Below are positions 35,004 through 44,558 of a DNA stretch of 64,000 bases, one piece after another. The translations under genes were made by a program, and so were the position numbers. Every line of letters starts with the position of its first letter. Position 1 is the stretch's first letter. The notes under the pieces are model-generated. The model saw only the letters and a list, made by a program, of their open reading frames with translations, ran no database searches and was not told the origin of the DNA. The DNA is taken from contig NZ_KB907075.1 in NCBI RefSeq assembly GCF_000381765.1, forward strand, positions 278,877 to 342,876. Direction: 5' to 3'. This DNA is from [Zimmermannella] faecalis ATCC 13722 (GTDB taxonomy: Bacteria; Actinomycetota; Actinomycetes; Actinomycetales; Microbacteriaceae).

Positions 35004-36458
35004 GTGCAGCACGTCCAGACCGCCCTTGCCCGGCTCTCCGAACTCGCCGAATCGTGCCCCGTCGCGCGCCTCGCGGCGGCCTTCGCCGACGCCGGCTGCG
35101 AGCTCGCGCTCGTCGGCGGCCCCGTGCGCGACGCCTTCCTCGGCGTGCCCGTGCACGACCTCGATTTCGCGACGAACGCGCGGCCCGAGCGCATCCTCGA
35201 GATCGTGCGACCCATCAGCGAGGCGTACTGGGACATCGGCCGCGAGTTCGGCACGATCGGCGCGCGCATCGACGGCGAGCAGGTCGAGATCACGACCTAC
35301 CGCGCCGACACGTACGACGGCACGTCTCGCAAGCCCGTCGTCGCCTTCGGCGACTCGCTCGAGGGCGACCTCCTGCGCCGCGACTTCACGGTCAACGCCC
35401 TCGCACTCGCGCTTCCCGAGCTGCGCCTCGTCGACCCGACGGGCGGCCTCGACGACCTCATTGAGGGCGTCCTGCGCACCCCGATTGAGCCCGAGGTGTC
35501 GTTCGGCGACGACCCCCTGCGCATGCTTCGTGCGGTGCGCTTCACGTCGCAGCTCGGGTTCTACCTCGACCTCCCGGCCCTCGAGGCCGTGCGCGAAATG
35601 CGCGAGCGCATCCGCGACATCTCGGCCGAGCGCGTGCGCGACGAGCTCGTGAAGCTGCTCGCGACCGACTCGCCCCGTGCCGGCATCGAGCTGCTCGTCG
35701 AGACCGGGCTCGCCGAGCTCGTGCTGCCCGAGCTGCCCGCGCTGCAGCTCGAGCGCGACGACGCCCACCAGCACAAGGACGTCTTCGACCACTCGATCAA
35801 GGTGCTCGAGAACGCGATCGCGCTCGAACGCGCGGCGCACGCCGACGACCCGCAGCGCCCCTCGCCCGACCTCGTGCTGCGCTTCGGCGCCCTGCTGCAC
35901 GACATCGGCAAGCCGCGCACCCGCGAGTTCGGCGCGAACGGCAAGGTGACGTTCCACGGGCACGACTGGGTCGGCGCGAAGCTCGCGAAGAAGCGCCTCA
36001 CGGCGCTGCGGTTCGACAACGACACCGTGAAGCAGGTCGCGCGCCTCGTCGAGCTCCACATGCGCCTCTACAACTACGGCGACGCGGGCTGGACCGACTC
36101 CGCCGTGCGCCGCTTCGCGCGCGACGCCGGGCCGCTGCTCGAACAACTGCTGCTGCTCATTCGCGCCGACATCACGACGCGCAACAAGCGCAAGTCGGAA
36201 CGCCTGCAGTTCGGCATCGACAACATGCAGCAGCGCCTCGACGAGCTGCGCGAGCAGGAGGCGCTCGACGCGATTCGCCCCGACCTCGACGGCGACGACA
36301 TCATGCGCATTCTCGATTTGAAGCCGTCGCGCGCCGTCGGCGAGGCCCGCAACTTCCTGCTCGAGCTGCGCCTCGACGAGGGCGCCCTCGGCGCCGAGGA
36401 GGCCGAGCGACGGCTGCGCGCCTGGTGGGCGCAGCGGGATACGCCGGGCGGCGCCTGA
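35004..36458 (+). CDS. pcnA: CCA tRNA nucleotidyltransferase
   Basis: A 484-residue class II nucleotidyltransferase that adds or repairs the tRNA 3' CCA end. This matters here because the two tRNAs in this window do not encode CCA. The active-site motifs are GGPVRDAFLG (38-47) and DLDFAT (52-57), followed by RRDFTVNALA and DPLRMLRAVRF. A C-terminal HD domain has LLHDIGKP. The start is GTG with a leaderless promoter. It is divergent from DUF6049, as in other actinobacteria, and its stop overlaps the next start (ATGA-like TGATG). Confidence 0.93.
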   Translation: MQHVQTALARLSELAESCPVARLAAAFADAGCELALVGGPVRDAFLGVPVHDLDFATNARPERILEIVRPISEAYWDIGREFGTIGARIDGEQVEITTYRADTYDGTSRKPVVAFGDSLEGDLLRRDFTVNALALALPELRLVDPTGGLDDLIEGVLRTPIEPEVSFGDDPLRMLRAVRFTSQLGFYLDLPALEAVREMRERIRDISAERVRDELVKLLATDSPRAGIELLVETGLAELVLPELPALQLERDDAHQHKDVFDHSIKVLENAIALERAAHADDPQRPSPDLVLRFGALLHDIGKPRTREFGANGKVTFHGHDWVGAKLAKKRLTALRFDNDTVKQVARLVELHMRLYNYGDAGWTDSAVRRFARDAGPLLEQLLLLIRADITTRNKRKSERLQFGIDNMQQRLDELREQEALDAIRPDLDGDDIMRILDLKPSRAVGEARNFLLELRLDEGALGAEEAERRLRAWWAQRDTPGGA

Positions 36459-37345
36459 TGTCGACGGCCGGGCGGACCCGCGGGGTCGCGGTGCGCGAGG
36501 CGCTCACGGCGTACGGGCTGCTCGCGCCCGCACTGCTCGGCGTGCTCGCGTTCCTCGTCGTGCCGATCATCATGCTCGTCGTGCTCTCGTTCGCGCAGTG
36601 GGATGTGCTCTCGCCCGTCGAGTTCGTGGGCCTGCGCAACTGGGAGTGGGCGCTGCAAAGCGGCACGATGTGGCACAGCTTCGGCGTTACGGCGCTCTTC
36701 GTCGCGCTCGTCGTGCCCGTGCAAATCGCCGCGGGGCTGCTGCTCGCCGTGCTGCTCGTGCGCAACCTCCCGGGTTCGGCCGTGCTGCGCACCGTGCTCG
36801 TGCTGCCCTGGGTGAGCGCGCCGGTCGTGCTCGGCATCGTCTGGCGCTGGCTGCTCGAGTACGGCGGCGTCGCCGACACGCTCGCTGGCACCCACCTCGG
36901 CCTCCTCAGCGACGAGCGACTCGCGCTGCCGACCGTCGCGTTCGTGCAGGCTTGGACCCAGATCGGGTACGTCTCGCTGTTCTTCATGTCGGGCCTCACG
37001 AACATCCCGAACGAGATCGTCGAGGCGGCGCGCATCGACGGCGCGACCGAGGGCCGCATCTTCTGGCGCATCAAGCTGCCGCTGCTCACGCCGACCACGT
37101 TCTTCGTGCTCGTGACGGGCGTCATCGCGGCGTTCCAGACCTTCGACCTCGTCTACACGCTGTCACCGGCGGGCGGCCCGAGCGGCTCGACCGACCTCAT
37201 CGCGGCGCGCATCTACCAGCAGGCGGTGCCCCTCTCGAACATCGGCCAGGCGTCGGTGCTCGCGCTCATCCTCTTCGCCCTGCTCGTCGTCGTGACGCTC
37301 GTGCAGAACGCGTACTTCTCGCGAAGGGCGAACTATGACCGCTGA
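36458..37345 (+). CDS. sugar ABC transporter permease (MalF/UgpA type)
   Basis: A 295-residue inner-membrane permease with six helices. The EAA loop EAARIDGATEGRIFWRIKLPLL near 205-226 (shown in part by its core EAARIDGA) contacts the ATPase. It belongs to the CUT1 carbohydrate importers. It overlaps pcnA by one base, which makes an odd partnership and suggests recent joining or read-through. It is followed by a second permease with an 11-base overlap. Confidence 0.9.
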   Translation: MSTAGRTRGVAVREALTAYGLLAPALLGVLAFLVVPIIMLVVLSFAQWDVLSPVEFVGLRNWEWALQSGTMWHSFGVTALFVALVVPVQIAAGLLLAVLLVRNLPGSAVLRTVLVLPWVSAPVVLGIVWRWLLEYGGVADTLAGTHLGLLSDERLALPTVAFVQAWTQIGYVSLFFMSGLTNIPNEIVEAARIDGATEGRIFWRIKLPLLTPTTFFVLVTGVIAAFQTFDLVYTLSPAGGPSGSTDLIAARIYQQAVPLSNIGQASVLALILFALLVVVTLVQNAYFSRRANYDR

Positions 37346-38204
37346 CGCGCCGAAGATTGAGCCGCGCCTCGTCGGCGGCAACCGCGGGATGCGGTGGCTC
37401 GGGAGCGCCGCAACGTACGTCGTGCTCATCGGCGCCGCTCTCCTCACGCTCGCGCCGTTCGTGCTCGCCGTGCTCACCGCATTTCAGGAGCCGCGGCAGT
37501 TCTCGTCGCAGGGCGTGAGCCTGCCCCTGCCGCCCACGATCGAGAACTTCGTCGCCCTCGGCGAGCGCCGCGTGAGCTTCGGCGAGGCGGCGGCCGTGAC
37601 CGTCGGCGTCGTCGCGCTCGTGACGGTGGGGCAGCTGCTGTTCTCGATCATGGCCGCGTTCGCGTTCGCACGGCTGCGATTCCCGGGCCGCAACCTGCTG
37701 TTCTGGGTGTTCCTGTCGACGCTCATGGTGCCGCAGGTGGTCACCGTGATTCCGCTCTACTTCATGATGAGCGAGGCGGGCTTCGGCGGGGAGTTCTGGG
37801 GGCTCGTGCTGCCCTTCCTGTTCGGCTCGCCGTACGCGGTGTTCCTGCTGCGCGAGCAGTTCCGGCAGATCCCGCAGGAGCTCGTCGACGCGATGCGCAT
37901 CGACGGCTCGGGCACGTGGGGCATCCTCTTCGGGCTCGTCGTGCCGCTGTCGCGCTCGACGATCGTGACGCTGCTGCTCATCACCGTGGTGTCGCACTGG
38001 AACAACTTCATGTGGCCGCTCATGATCGGCCAGAACCGCATCCACGTACTCACGACCGCGACGGCCTCGCTACAGGAGCAGTACTCGAACAACACGACGC
38101 TCGTCATGGCGGCGTCGGTGCTCGCGATGCTCCCGCTCATCGTGCTGTTCGTCATCTTCCAGAAGCAGATCGTGCGCTCGATTCGGATTTCGGGGTTCCG
38201 CTAG
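37335..38204 (+). CDS. sugar ABC transporter permease (MalG/UgpE type)
   Basis: A 289-residue second CUT1 permease with six helices. The EAA-loop core is ELVDAMRIDGSGTWGI near 178-193. It would pair with the upstream permease and the binding protein 148 bases downstream. No ATP-binding subunit gene is present in the window, so a shared MsmK/MalK-like ATPase elsewhere is likely. Confidence 0.9.
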   Translation: MTADAPKIEPRLVGGNRGMRWLGSAATYVVLIGAALLTLAPFVLAVLTAFQEPRQFSSQGVSLPLPPTIENFVALGERRVSFGEAAAVTVGVVALVTVGQLLFSIMAAFAFARLRFPGRNLLFWVFLSTLMVPQVVTVIPLYFMMSEAGFGGEFWGLVLPFLFGSPYAVFLLREQFRQIPQELVDAMRIDGSGTWGILFGLVVPLSRSTIVTLLLITVVSHWNNFMWPLMIGQNRIHVLTTATASLQEQYSNNTTLVMAASVLAMLPLIVLFVIFQKQIVRSIRISGFR

Positions 38205-38244
38205 GCGCACCCCGGGGCGACTCGCGTCACACGCGGTCACGGGG

Positions 38245-38334
38245 TACGTGAGAACGCACGTATCGCGGGGCAAAACGCTCGCACCTGCAACAATCGACAG
38301 AAACATGCGCCGTAATGCATCGGCGTTCGTCGAT
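38245..38334. promoter_or_regulatory. candidate operators before the sugar-binding protein gene
   Basis: TACGTG (38245-38250) and CACGTA (38257-38262) form an inverted repeat around six bases. A second imperfect palindrome, ATCGGCGTTCGTCGAT, lies at 38319-38334, just before the start. LacI-type regulators of sugar importers use such sites, but no regulator is encoded nearby. Confidence 0.3.
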
Positions 38335-38352
38335 TCTGGGAGAACGAAGATC

Positions 38353-39672
38353 ATGACCATTCGTCGGATACTCGCGGGCACTGCGGCAGTGCTCACCGCG
38401 GCGGCCCTCGCGGGCTGCAGCTCGGCCGGAGATGAGGGCGGCGACGTCACGCTGTCGCTGCGCCTGTGGGACGAAAACGTCGCGACCGCCTACGAGCCCT
38501 CGATCGAGGCGTTCGAGGCCGCGAACCCGGGCATCAAGGTCGAGCTCAACGTCGTGCCGTGGGACAACTACTTCACGACGCTGCGCAACGAGGTCGGGAG
38601 CGGCGCCGGCGATGACCTGTTCTGGATCAATGGCGCCAGCGTCGGCGACTACATCACTAACGGCAACCTCGTGAACATCACCGAGACGCTCGGCGAGGAT
38701 GCGCTCGCGGCGTGGGACGAGTCGGTCGTCGAGCAGTACAGCACCGATGAAGGCCTGTGGGGCGTCCCGCAGCTCACCGACGGCGGCTCGGCGTTCTACG
38801 TCAACGAGGAGCTGCTCGACGAGGCGGGCGTGACCGCCGAGGAGCTCTCGGCGGCGACCTGGAGCCCGAACGAGGCCGACGACACGCTGCTGCCGCTCCT
38901 GCAGAAGCTCACGGTCGACAACAACGGCAACAACGCCGCCTCGGCCGACTTCGACCCCGACAACGTCGCGACGTACGGCTTCAACGCGGCGCTCGAGCTG
39001 CAGAACATTCAGCTCAACTTCATCTACTCGAACGGCGGCACGTACCAGGACGCCGACGGCAACCTCACCTTCACGAACGAGAAGACCGTCGAGGCCTACG
39101 AATACCTCGTCGCGCTCATCAACGAGTACCACGTGGCCCCGCCCGCCGAGGCGACGAACGGCAACGGCGACTACACCCGCGACCAGTTTTTGCAGGGCAA
39201 GCTCGCCGTGTTCGAGTCGGGCACCTACAACCTCGCGAACGTGCAGTCGGGCGCGACCTTCGAGTGGTCGGCGACCGAGATCGCGGCGGGCCCCGAGGGT
39301 AAGGTGACCACCGCGCCCGGCGTCATCGTCGCGGGCAACGCGAACTCCGAGCACCCCGAACAGCAGCAGGCGCTGCTCGAGTGGCTCGGCTCGACCGAGG
39401 GCGCGAGCTACATCGGCGCCGAGGGCGCGGCGATCCCGGCCGTGACCGACGCGCGCGCCGCGTACGACGAGTACTGGCAGGGCCAGGGCGTCGACACCGC
39501 GCCGTTCTTCTCGGTGCTCGAAGGTGCCGAGCCCGGCGCGCCCGTGACCGGCGCGAACTTCAACGCGCAGGCCGAGGCCTTCACGCCCATCCTCAACGAG
39601 GTGTTTACGGGCGCGACGCCGGTCGCCGAGGGCCTCGCCGCGGCACAGGAGGCCGCCGACTCGGTCTCGTAG
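38353..39672 (+). CDS. sugar ABC transporter substrate-binding lipoprotein
   Basis: A 439-residue extracellular solute-binding protein (family 1). The signal peptide ends in the lipobox LAGC, with the lipidated cysteine at residue 22. The N-lobe reads VTLSLRLWDENVATAYEPSI, then FEAANPGIKVELNVVPWDNY, typical of CUT1 binding proteins. The ligand is unknown. I chose the ATG at 38353 since the signal peptide begins there. Placing the binding protein after both permeases is the reverse of the common order. Confidence 0.9.
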   Translation: MTIRRILAGTAAVLTAAALAGCSSAGDEGGDVTLSLRLWDENVATAYEPSIEAFEAANPGIKVELNVVPWDNYFTTLRNEVGSGAGDDLFWINGASVGDYITNGNLVNITETLGEDALAAWDESVVEQYSTDEGLWGVPQLTDGGSAFYVNEELLDEAGVTAEELSAATWSPNEADDTLLPLLQKLTVDNNGNNAASADFDPDNVATYGFNAALELQNIQLNFIYSNGGTYQDADGNLTFTNEKTVEAYEYLVALINEYHVAPPAEATNGNGDYTRDQFLQGKLAVFESGTYNLANVQSGATFEWSATEIAAGPEGKVTTAPGVIVAGNANSEHPEQQQALLEWLGSTEGASYIGAEGAAIPAVTDARAAYDEYWQGQGVDTAPFFSVLEGAEPGAPVTGANFNAQAEAFTPILNEVFTGATPVAEGLAAAQEAADSVS

Positions 39673-39681
39673 CTCGCTCGC

Positions 39682-40053
39682 CTAGCCGATGTCGTTCATC
39701 TGGCTGATCTGGCCAAAGATGAACCAGGCGCTCGTGAAGATCGGCAGCACGATCGCCGTGAAGAACGCGACGCCGCCGGCGATGATCCCGGCGATCGCGA
39801 GCCCGCGACGGCCCCGGTATCGCTCGACAATGCACCCGGCGATACCGAGGCCGATCGCGACCATCGCGGGCACGATGCCGAGCCAGCCGATGAGCGGAAT
39901 CCAGCTCAGGCCGAACGCGATCACGGCGCAGATGACGGCGATGAGCCCCATCACGTTGAACTCGCCGCCGGCCGGCTGCGGGGCGCCGAACGGTTGGGCA
40001 TAGGGCTGCTGGCCGTAGGGCTGCTGATACGGCGGTTGCTGCGGGGTGGTCAT
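39682..40053 (-). CDS. DUF4190-like small membrane protein
   Basis: A 123-residue protein: a Pro/Gln/Tyr-rich cytoplasmic head ([20 protein letters not shown]) followed by three to four hydrophobic helices from residue 35 ([57 protein letters not shown]). This layout is common in actinobacterial DUF4190 proteins. The function is unknown. It ends ten bases from the convergent binding-protein gene. I chose the ATG at 40053 over a longer frame. Confidence 0.75.
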   Translation of the reverse strand: MTTPQQPPYQQPYGQQPYAQPFGAPQPAGGEFNVMGLIAVICAVIAFGLSWIPLIGWLGIVPAMVAIGLGIAGCIVERYRGRRGLAIAGIIAGGVAFFTAIVLPIFTSAWFIFGQISQMNDIG

Positions 40054-40139
40054 TGAGCGGCCTCTCTCGTCGGAACTCGCACTGGCGCTGGGGAGCAGTC
40101 TGCCAGTACGATATGAAGGTTGCGTGGCCGAATCCACTG

Positions 40140-40205
40140 GTCACGTGACACTGCGCCGGGAAACCGGCGCGATGCAGAACCCTCCTGCTGCAGACCGTCT
40201 GCAGC
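40140..40205 (+). promoter_or_regulatory. structured leader of the rpsF operon
   Basis: Three hairpin elements lie in the leader: the palindrome GTCACGTGAC (40140-40149), a perfect seven-pair stem GCGCCGG/CCGGCGC with a GAAA tetraloop (40153-40170), and GCTGCAGAC/GTCTGCAGC (40187-40205). A TACGAT -10 candidate lies at 40107-40112. Ribosomal S6:S18 leaders regulate this operon in many bacteria, so autoregulation is plausible; I could not match the known motif with certainty. Confidence 0.45.
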
Positions 40206-40234
40206 CGTTCGAGACCAAAGGAGGTGGGTTAATC

Positions 40235-40579
40235 GTGCATCAGTATGAACTCATGGTGATTATCACGCCCGAGATTGACGAGCGCACCGTCGCCCCCAGC
40301 CTCGACAAGTTCCTCGCCGTTATTACCAAGGACGGCGGAACCATCGAGAACACCGACATCTGGGGCAAGCGCAAGCTCGCATACGAGATCGAGAAGAAGT
40401 CGGAAGGCATCTACGCCGTCGTGAACTTCACCGCGACCTCGGCCACGGCTCAGGAACTCGACCGCCAGCTGCGCCTCTCGGAGGCCGTGCTGCGCACCAA
40501 GATCCTGCGCGCCGACGAGGCATCGTTCCGGCTCAGCTCGGCGAAGTCGGAAGACGACGCCACCGCTGACGCCAAGTAA
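40235..40579 (+). CDS. rpsF: 30S ribosomal protein S6
   Basis: A 114-residue S6. [19 protein letters not shown] is the family's first strand, and [20 protein letters not shown] the central motif. The last 15 residues are acidic. The start is GTG with the full ribosome site AAAGGAGGTG upstream. It begins the rpsF-ssb-rpsR-rplI operon. Confidence 0.97.
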   Translation: MHQYELMVIITPEIDERTVAPSLDKFLAVITKDGGTIENTDIWGKRKLAYEIEKKSEGIYAVVNFTATSATAQELDRQLRLSEAVLRTKILRADEASFRLSSAKSEDDATADAK

Positions 40580-40634
40580 GTCACACACGTCGAAACCCAA
40601 CACCGCACACACGTAGCGAAACGCAGGGAGCGAA

Positions 40635-41192
40635 ATGGCAGGCGACACGATCATCACCGTGGTGGGCAACCTCACCGCCGACCCCGAACTCCGGTACACC
40701 CCGCAGGGTGTGGCCGTAGCGAACTTCACCATTGCCTCGACGCCGCGCACGTTCGACCGTCAGTCGAACGAGTGGCGTGACGGCGAGGCGCTGTTCCTGC
40801 GCGCATCCGTGTGGCGCGACTACGCCGAGCACGTCGCGTCGAGCCTCACGAAGGGCCAGCGCGTCATCGCGCAGGGCAAGCTCAAGCAGCGCTCGTACGA
40901 GACCCGCGAGGGCGAGAAGCGCACCACCGTCGAGCTCGAGATTGACGAGATCGGCCCGTCGCTGCGCTACGCAACGGCACAGGTCACCCGCACGTCGGGC
41001 GGCTCGGGCCAGGGCGGCAACTTCGGTGGCGGCCAGCAGCAGCGCCCCGTGCAGCAGGCATCGCGGCCGCAAGCCGAGGAGCCCTGGGGCAACAGCGCAC
41101 CCCGCCAGCAGCCGCAGTCGAACGACTACAGCTCGGGCGGATGGGCGACCCCCGGCGCCGGTGGTGGGTACGACGAAGAGCCGCCGTTCTAG
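40635..41192 (+). CDS. ssb: single-stranded DNA-binding protein
   Basis: A 185-residue SSB. The OB fold occupies residues 1-110 ([26 protein letters not shown], core [14 protein letters not shown]). A Gly/Gln-rich linker follows, and the acidic tip DEEPPF at the end recruits replication and repair proteins. It lies 55 bases after rpsF and before rpsR, the standard order. Confidence 0.97.
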   Translation: MAGDTIITVVGNLTADPELRYTPQGVAVANFTIASTPRTFDRQSNEWRDGEALFLRASVWRDYAEHVASSLTKGQRVIAQGKLKQRSYETREGEKRTTVELEIDEIGPSLRYATAQVTRTSGGSGQGGNFGGGQQQRPVQQASRPQAEEPWGNSAPRQQPQSNDYSSGGWATPGAGGGYDEEPPF

Positions 41193-41249
41193 GCCGGCAG
41201 CTCTCACCGCACAACACGTTTTCTTCGATTTCAGAAAGAACATCTCAAC

Positions 41250-41507
41250 ATGGCTGGAAAGTCGAGCGGCAACCGCCGCAACGCTCACCGGGGTAAGGGC
41301 AAGCCCGTCGCCCCGGCGAAGAGCATCAAGGTCGGCGTCATTGACTACAAGGACGTCAACACGCTTCGCAAGTTCATCTCCGAGCGCGGCAAGATTCGCG
41401 CCCGTCGTATCACCGGTGTGTCGGTGCAGGAGCAGCGCCTCATCGCTCGCGCGGTGAAGAACGCCCGCGAGATGGCGCTCCTGCCCTACGCAGGCTCGGG
41501 CCGCTAG
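41250..41507 (+). CDS. rpsR: 30S ribosomal protein S18
   Basis: An 85-residue basic protein with [19 protein letters not shown] and [19 protein letters not shown], the S18 hallmarks. It binds S6 in the small-subunit platform. It starts 57 bases after ssb and is 12 bases from rplI. No zinc-type cysteine set is present. Confidence 0.97.
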   Translation: MAGKSSGNRRNAHRGKGKPVAPAKSIKVGVIDYKDVNTLRKFISERGKIRARRITGVSVQEQRLIARAVKNAREMALLPYAGSGR

Positions 41508-41519
41508 GAGGACGCGAAC

Positions 41520-41972
41520 ATGGCAAAGGTAATTCTCACGCAGGAAGTCACCGGCCTCGGTTCGGCTGGCGACGTCGTCGAGGTGAAGAACGGGTACGCC
41601 CGTAACTTCCTCGTTCCCAAGGGCTACGCCGTGAACTGGACTCGCGGTGGCGAGTCGCAGGTCGCGCAGATCCAGCAGGCCCGCGAGGCCCGCGCGATCA
41701 AGTCGGTCGAAGAGGCACAGGCGCTCAAGCAGAGCCTCGAGAACGCGCTCGTGCGCGTGCACGTGAAGTCGGGCGCCGAAGGCCGCCTGTTCGGCTCGGT
41801 GCGCACGGCCGACGTCGCCGACGCGGTTGAGGCCCAGGGCCTCGGCAAGATCGACAAGCGCAAGGTCGTCTTCCCGTCGCAGATCAAGACTGTCGGCAAC
41901 CACGAGGCGGTCGTTCGTCTGCACGACGACGTCACCGCGACGCTCACCGTGCAGGTGATCGCGGCCCGCTAG
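41520..41972 (+). CDS. rplI: 50S ribosomal protein L9
   Basis: A 150-residue L9. The N-terminal RNA-binding motif is [24 protein letters not shown] (core [11 protein letters not shown], 29-39), followed by a helix and the C-terminal domain [24 protein letters not shown] lies before the ATG. It ends the ribosomal operon and is followed by a strong terminator. Confidence 0.97.
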   Translation: MAKVILTQEVTGLGSAGDVVEVKNGYARNFLVPKGYAVNWTRGGESQVAQIQQAREARAIKSVEEAQALKQSLENALVRVHVKSGAEGRLFGSVRTADVADAVEAQGLGKIDKRKVVFPSQIKTVGNHEAVVRLHDDVTATLTVQVIAAR

Positions 41973-41986
41973 GGCCCTCGCTCGAA

Positions 41987-42029
41987 CGCCGCCCGCTGCG
42001 GAGCACACGCTCCCCGCGGGCGGCGTTTT
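41987..42029 (+). terminator. intrinsic terminator after rplI
   Basis: A perfect ten-base stem, CGCCGCCCGC (41987-41996) and GCGGGCGGCG (42016-42025), followed by TTTT. Confidence 0.85.
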
Positions 42030-42085
42030 CGCGCCGTTTTCCGGGCGCTGCGGCGCTCCTGATCGGCGTGCAAACGAAGCACACC

Positions 42086-42279
42086 TGTGGATACTTTCGC
42101 AAGTCGGCAACCTTCAAGTACGGGTTTATACACCTTCTTATCCACCGCTTGTTGACGCAATAAAGACCAGGTCAAGGCAGTTTTCGCGCAGAATCGCTGC
42201 CGAAGATTCCACAGTTATCCACACCGTCGTCCACATTCGCACGGCGCGTCGTCCACCGGGCATCCACAAGTTATCCACA
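42086..42279. promoter_or_regulatory. DnaA box cluster upstream of dnaB
   Basis: The gap between the rplI terminator and dnaB (42030-42432) holds TTATCCACA at 42215-42223 and 42271-42279, TTATCCACC at 42138-42146, an inverted TGTGGATAC at 42086-42094, and weaker TCGTCCACA (42227), TCGTCCACC (42249) and GCATCCACA (42260). It could control dnaB or titrate DnaA. The sequence 42280-42432 holds the dnaB leader; no protein gene was seen. Confidence 0.7.
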
Positions 42280-42432
42280 GGAAGGTCGAGGTGGTGCGGA
42301 TGACCCCCTCGAGACGGCACTAGGGTGAGGTTTCGTCTCGCGACAGCGAGGCATGTCGCAGGGTCGAGGTACGACTGGTTGCGACCGCGCGACGCACGTT
42401 CGTCGCGAAAACGCAGGATAGAAAAGGACGCC

Positions 42433-43830
42433 ATGACGATCACGCACCTCGGCTCAGACAGTCGGGAGTCGAGCCGGCAGGCGGCGCACGATGGCAACCG
42501 CACGCCGCCGCACGATCTGCTCGCCGAGCAGTCGACCCTCGGCGGCATGATGCTGTCGAAGGACGCGGTCGCCGACGTCGTCGAGACGGTGCGCGGCGCC
42601 GACTTCTACATTCCGAAGCACGAGATCATCTTCGGTGCGCTCTACGACCTCTACTCGGCCGGTGAGCCCACCGACGTCATCGCCGTCACCGACCAGCTCA
42701 CGAAGACCGGCGACCTGCAGCGGGCCGGCGGTGCCGACTACCTCCACACCCTCGTAGGCCTCGTGCCGACCGCCGCGAACGCCGGCTACTACGCCGAGAT
42801 CGTCGCCGAACGCGCCGTGCTGCGGCGCCTCGTCGAGGCGGGCACCCGCATCGTGCAGATGGGGTACGGGGCCGAGGGCGAGGTCGTCGAGCTCGTCAAC
42901 CAGGCCCAGGCTGAGATCTACGGCGTCACCGGCGGCGTCGAGACCGAAGACTACGTGCCGCTGCAAGAGGCGATGCTCGCCGCGCAGGCCGACATGGATG
43001 CGGCCGCGAACCGCGACGGGGAGCTCACGGGCGTGCCCACGGGCTTCCGCGACCTCGACGCGCTCACGAACGGACTGCATCCGGGCCAGATGATCATCGT
43101 CGCGGCCCGACCCGGTATGGGAAAGTCGACGCTCGCGCTCGACCTGTGCCGCTGGGCCTCGATTCACGCCGACATGCCGTCGATCTTCTTCTCGCTAGAA
43201 ATGAGCCGTTCCGAGATCGCGATGCGCCTGCTCTCGGCCGAGGCGAGCGTGAAGCTACAGCACATGCGCACCGGCAAGGTGTCTGACGACGACTGGCAGA
43301 AGATCTCGCGCACGCAGGGCGACATCGCGAACGCGCCGCTCTACATCGACGATTCGCCGAACATGACGCTCGTCGAGATTCGCGCGAAGTGCCGCCGCCT
43401 CAAGCAGAAGCACGGCCTGAAGCTCATCGTCATCGACTACCTCCAGCTCATGACCTCGGGCAAGCGCGTCGAGTCGCGTCAGCAGGAGGTCTCGGAGTTC
43501 TCGCGTGCCCTCAAGCTGCTCGCGAAGGAGCTCGAGGTGCCCGTGATCGCGCTGTCGCAGCTCAACCGAAACTCCGAGCAGCGCGCCGACAAGAAGCCCG
43601 CGATCAGCGACCTGCGCGAGTCGGGCTCGCTCGAGCAGGACGCCGACATGGTGATCCTGCTGCACCGTGAGGGTGCGTACGAGAAGGATCACCCGCGCGC
43701 CTCCGAGGCCGACTTCATCCTCGCAAAGCACCGTAACGGCCCGACCGACACCATTACGGTGCTCTTCCAGGGCCACCTCAGCCGCTTCGTCGACTACGCG
43801 CCCGGCATGGCCCCGGCGCCGATGGGGTAG
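42433..43830 (+). CDS. dnaB: replicative DNA helicase DnaB
   Basis: A 465-residue hexameric 5'-3' helicase. The N-terminal helical domain spans 28-135; the RecA-like domain has Walker [10 protein letters not shown] (225-233), [29 protein letters not shown] (Walker B) and [12 protein letters not shown]. No intein is inserted, unlike in several actinobacteria. I chose the ATG at 42433 with AAAAGGACG upstream. A cluster of DnaA boxes precedes the gene. Confidence 0.97.
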   Translation: MTITHLGSDSRESSRQAAHDGNRTPPHDLLAEQSTLGGMMLSKDAVADVVETVRGADFYIPKHEIIFGALYDLYSAGEPTDVIAVTDQLTKTGDLQRAGGADYLHTLVGLVPTAANAGYYAEIVAERAVLRRLVEAGTRIVQMGYGAEGEVVELVNQAQAEIYGVTGGVETEDYVPLQEAMLAAQADMDAAANRDGELTGVPTGFRDLDALTNGLHPGQMIIVAARPGMGKSTLALDLCRWASIHADMPSIFFSLEMSRSEIAMRLLSAEASVKLQHMRTGKVSDDDWQKISRTQGDIANAPLYIDDSPNMTLVEIRAKCRRLKQKHGLKLIVIDYLQLMTSGKRVESRQQEVSEFSRALKLLAKELEVPVIALSQLNRNSEQRADKKPAISDLRESGSLEQDADMVILLHREGAYEKDHPRASEADFILAKHRNGPTDTITVLFQGHLSRFVDYAPGMAPAPMG

Positions 43831-43839
43831 CGCCGGCGG

Positions 43840-44532
<693 letters not shown>

Positions 44533-44558
44533 CGTGGTCTCCTGTGGTTCGTTGGTGA

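Noticed and set aside
36074..36895. Long minus-strand frames opposite pcnA and the permease
   Set aside because: They are rich in Arg, Ala, Ser and Pro, lack motifs, and mirror the codon bias of the real genes on the plus strand. The same holds for long antisense frames opposite gyrA, gyrB, dnaN, murJ and purB.
40140..40149. GTCACGTGAC before rpsF as an isolated parS
   Set aside because: It shares only the CACGTG centre; the TTT/AAA flanks are absent. A leader hairpin or regulator site is more likely.
42433..43830. Intein in dnaB
   Set aside because: Inteins are frequent in actinobacterial dnaB, but this protein is 465 residues with continuous Walker motifs, so none is present.
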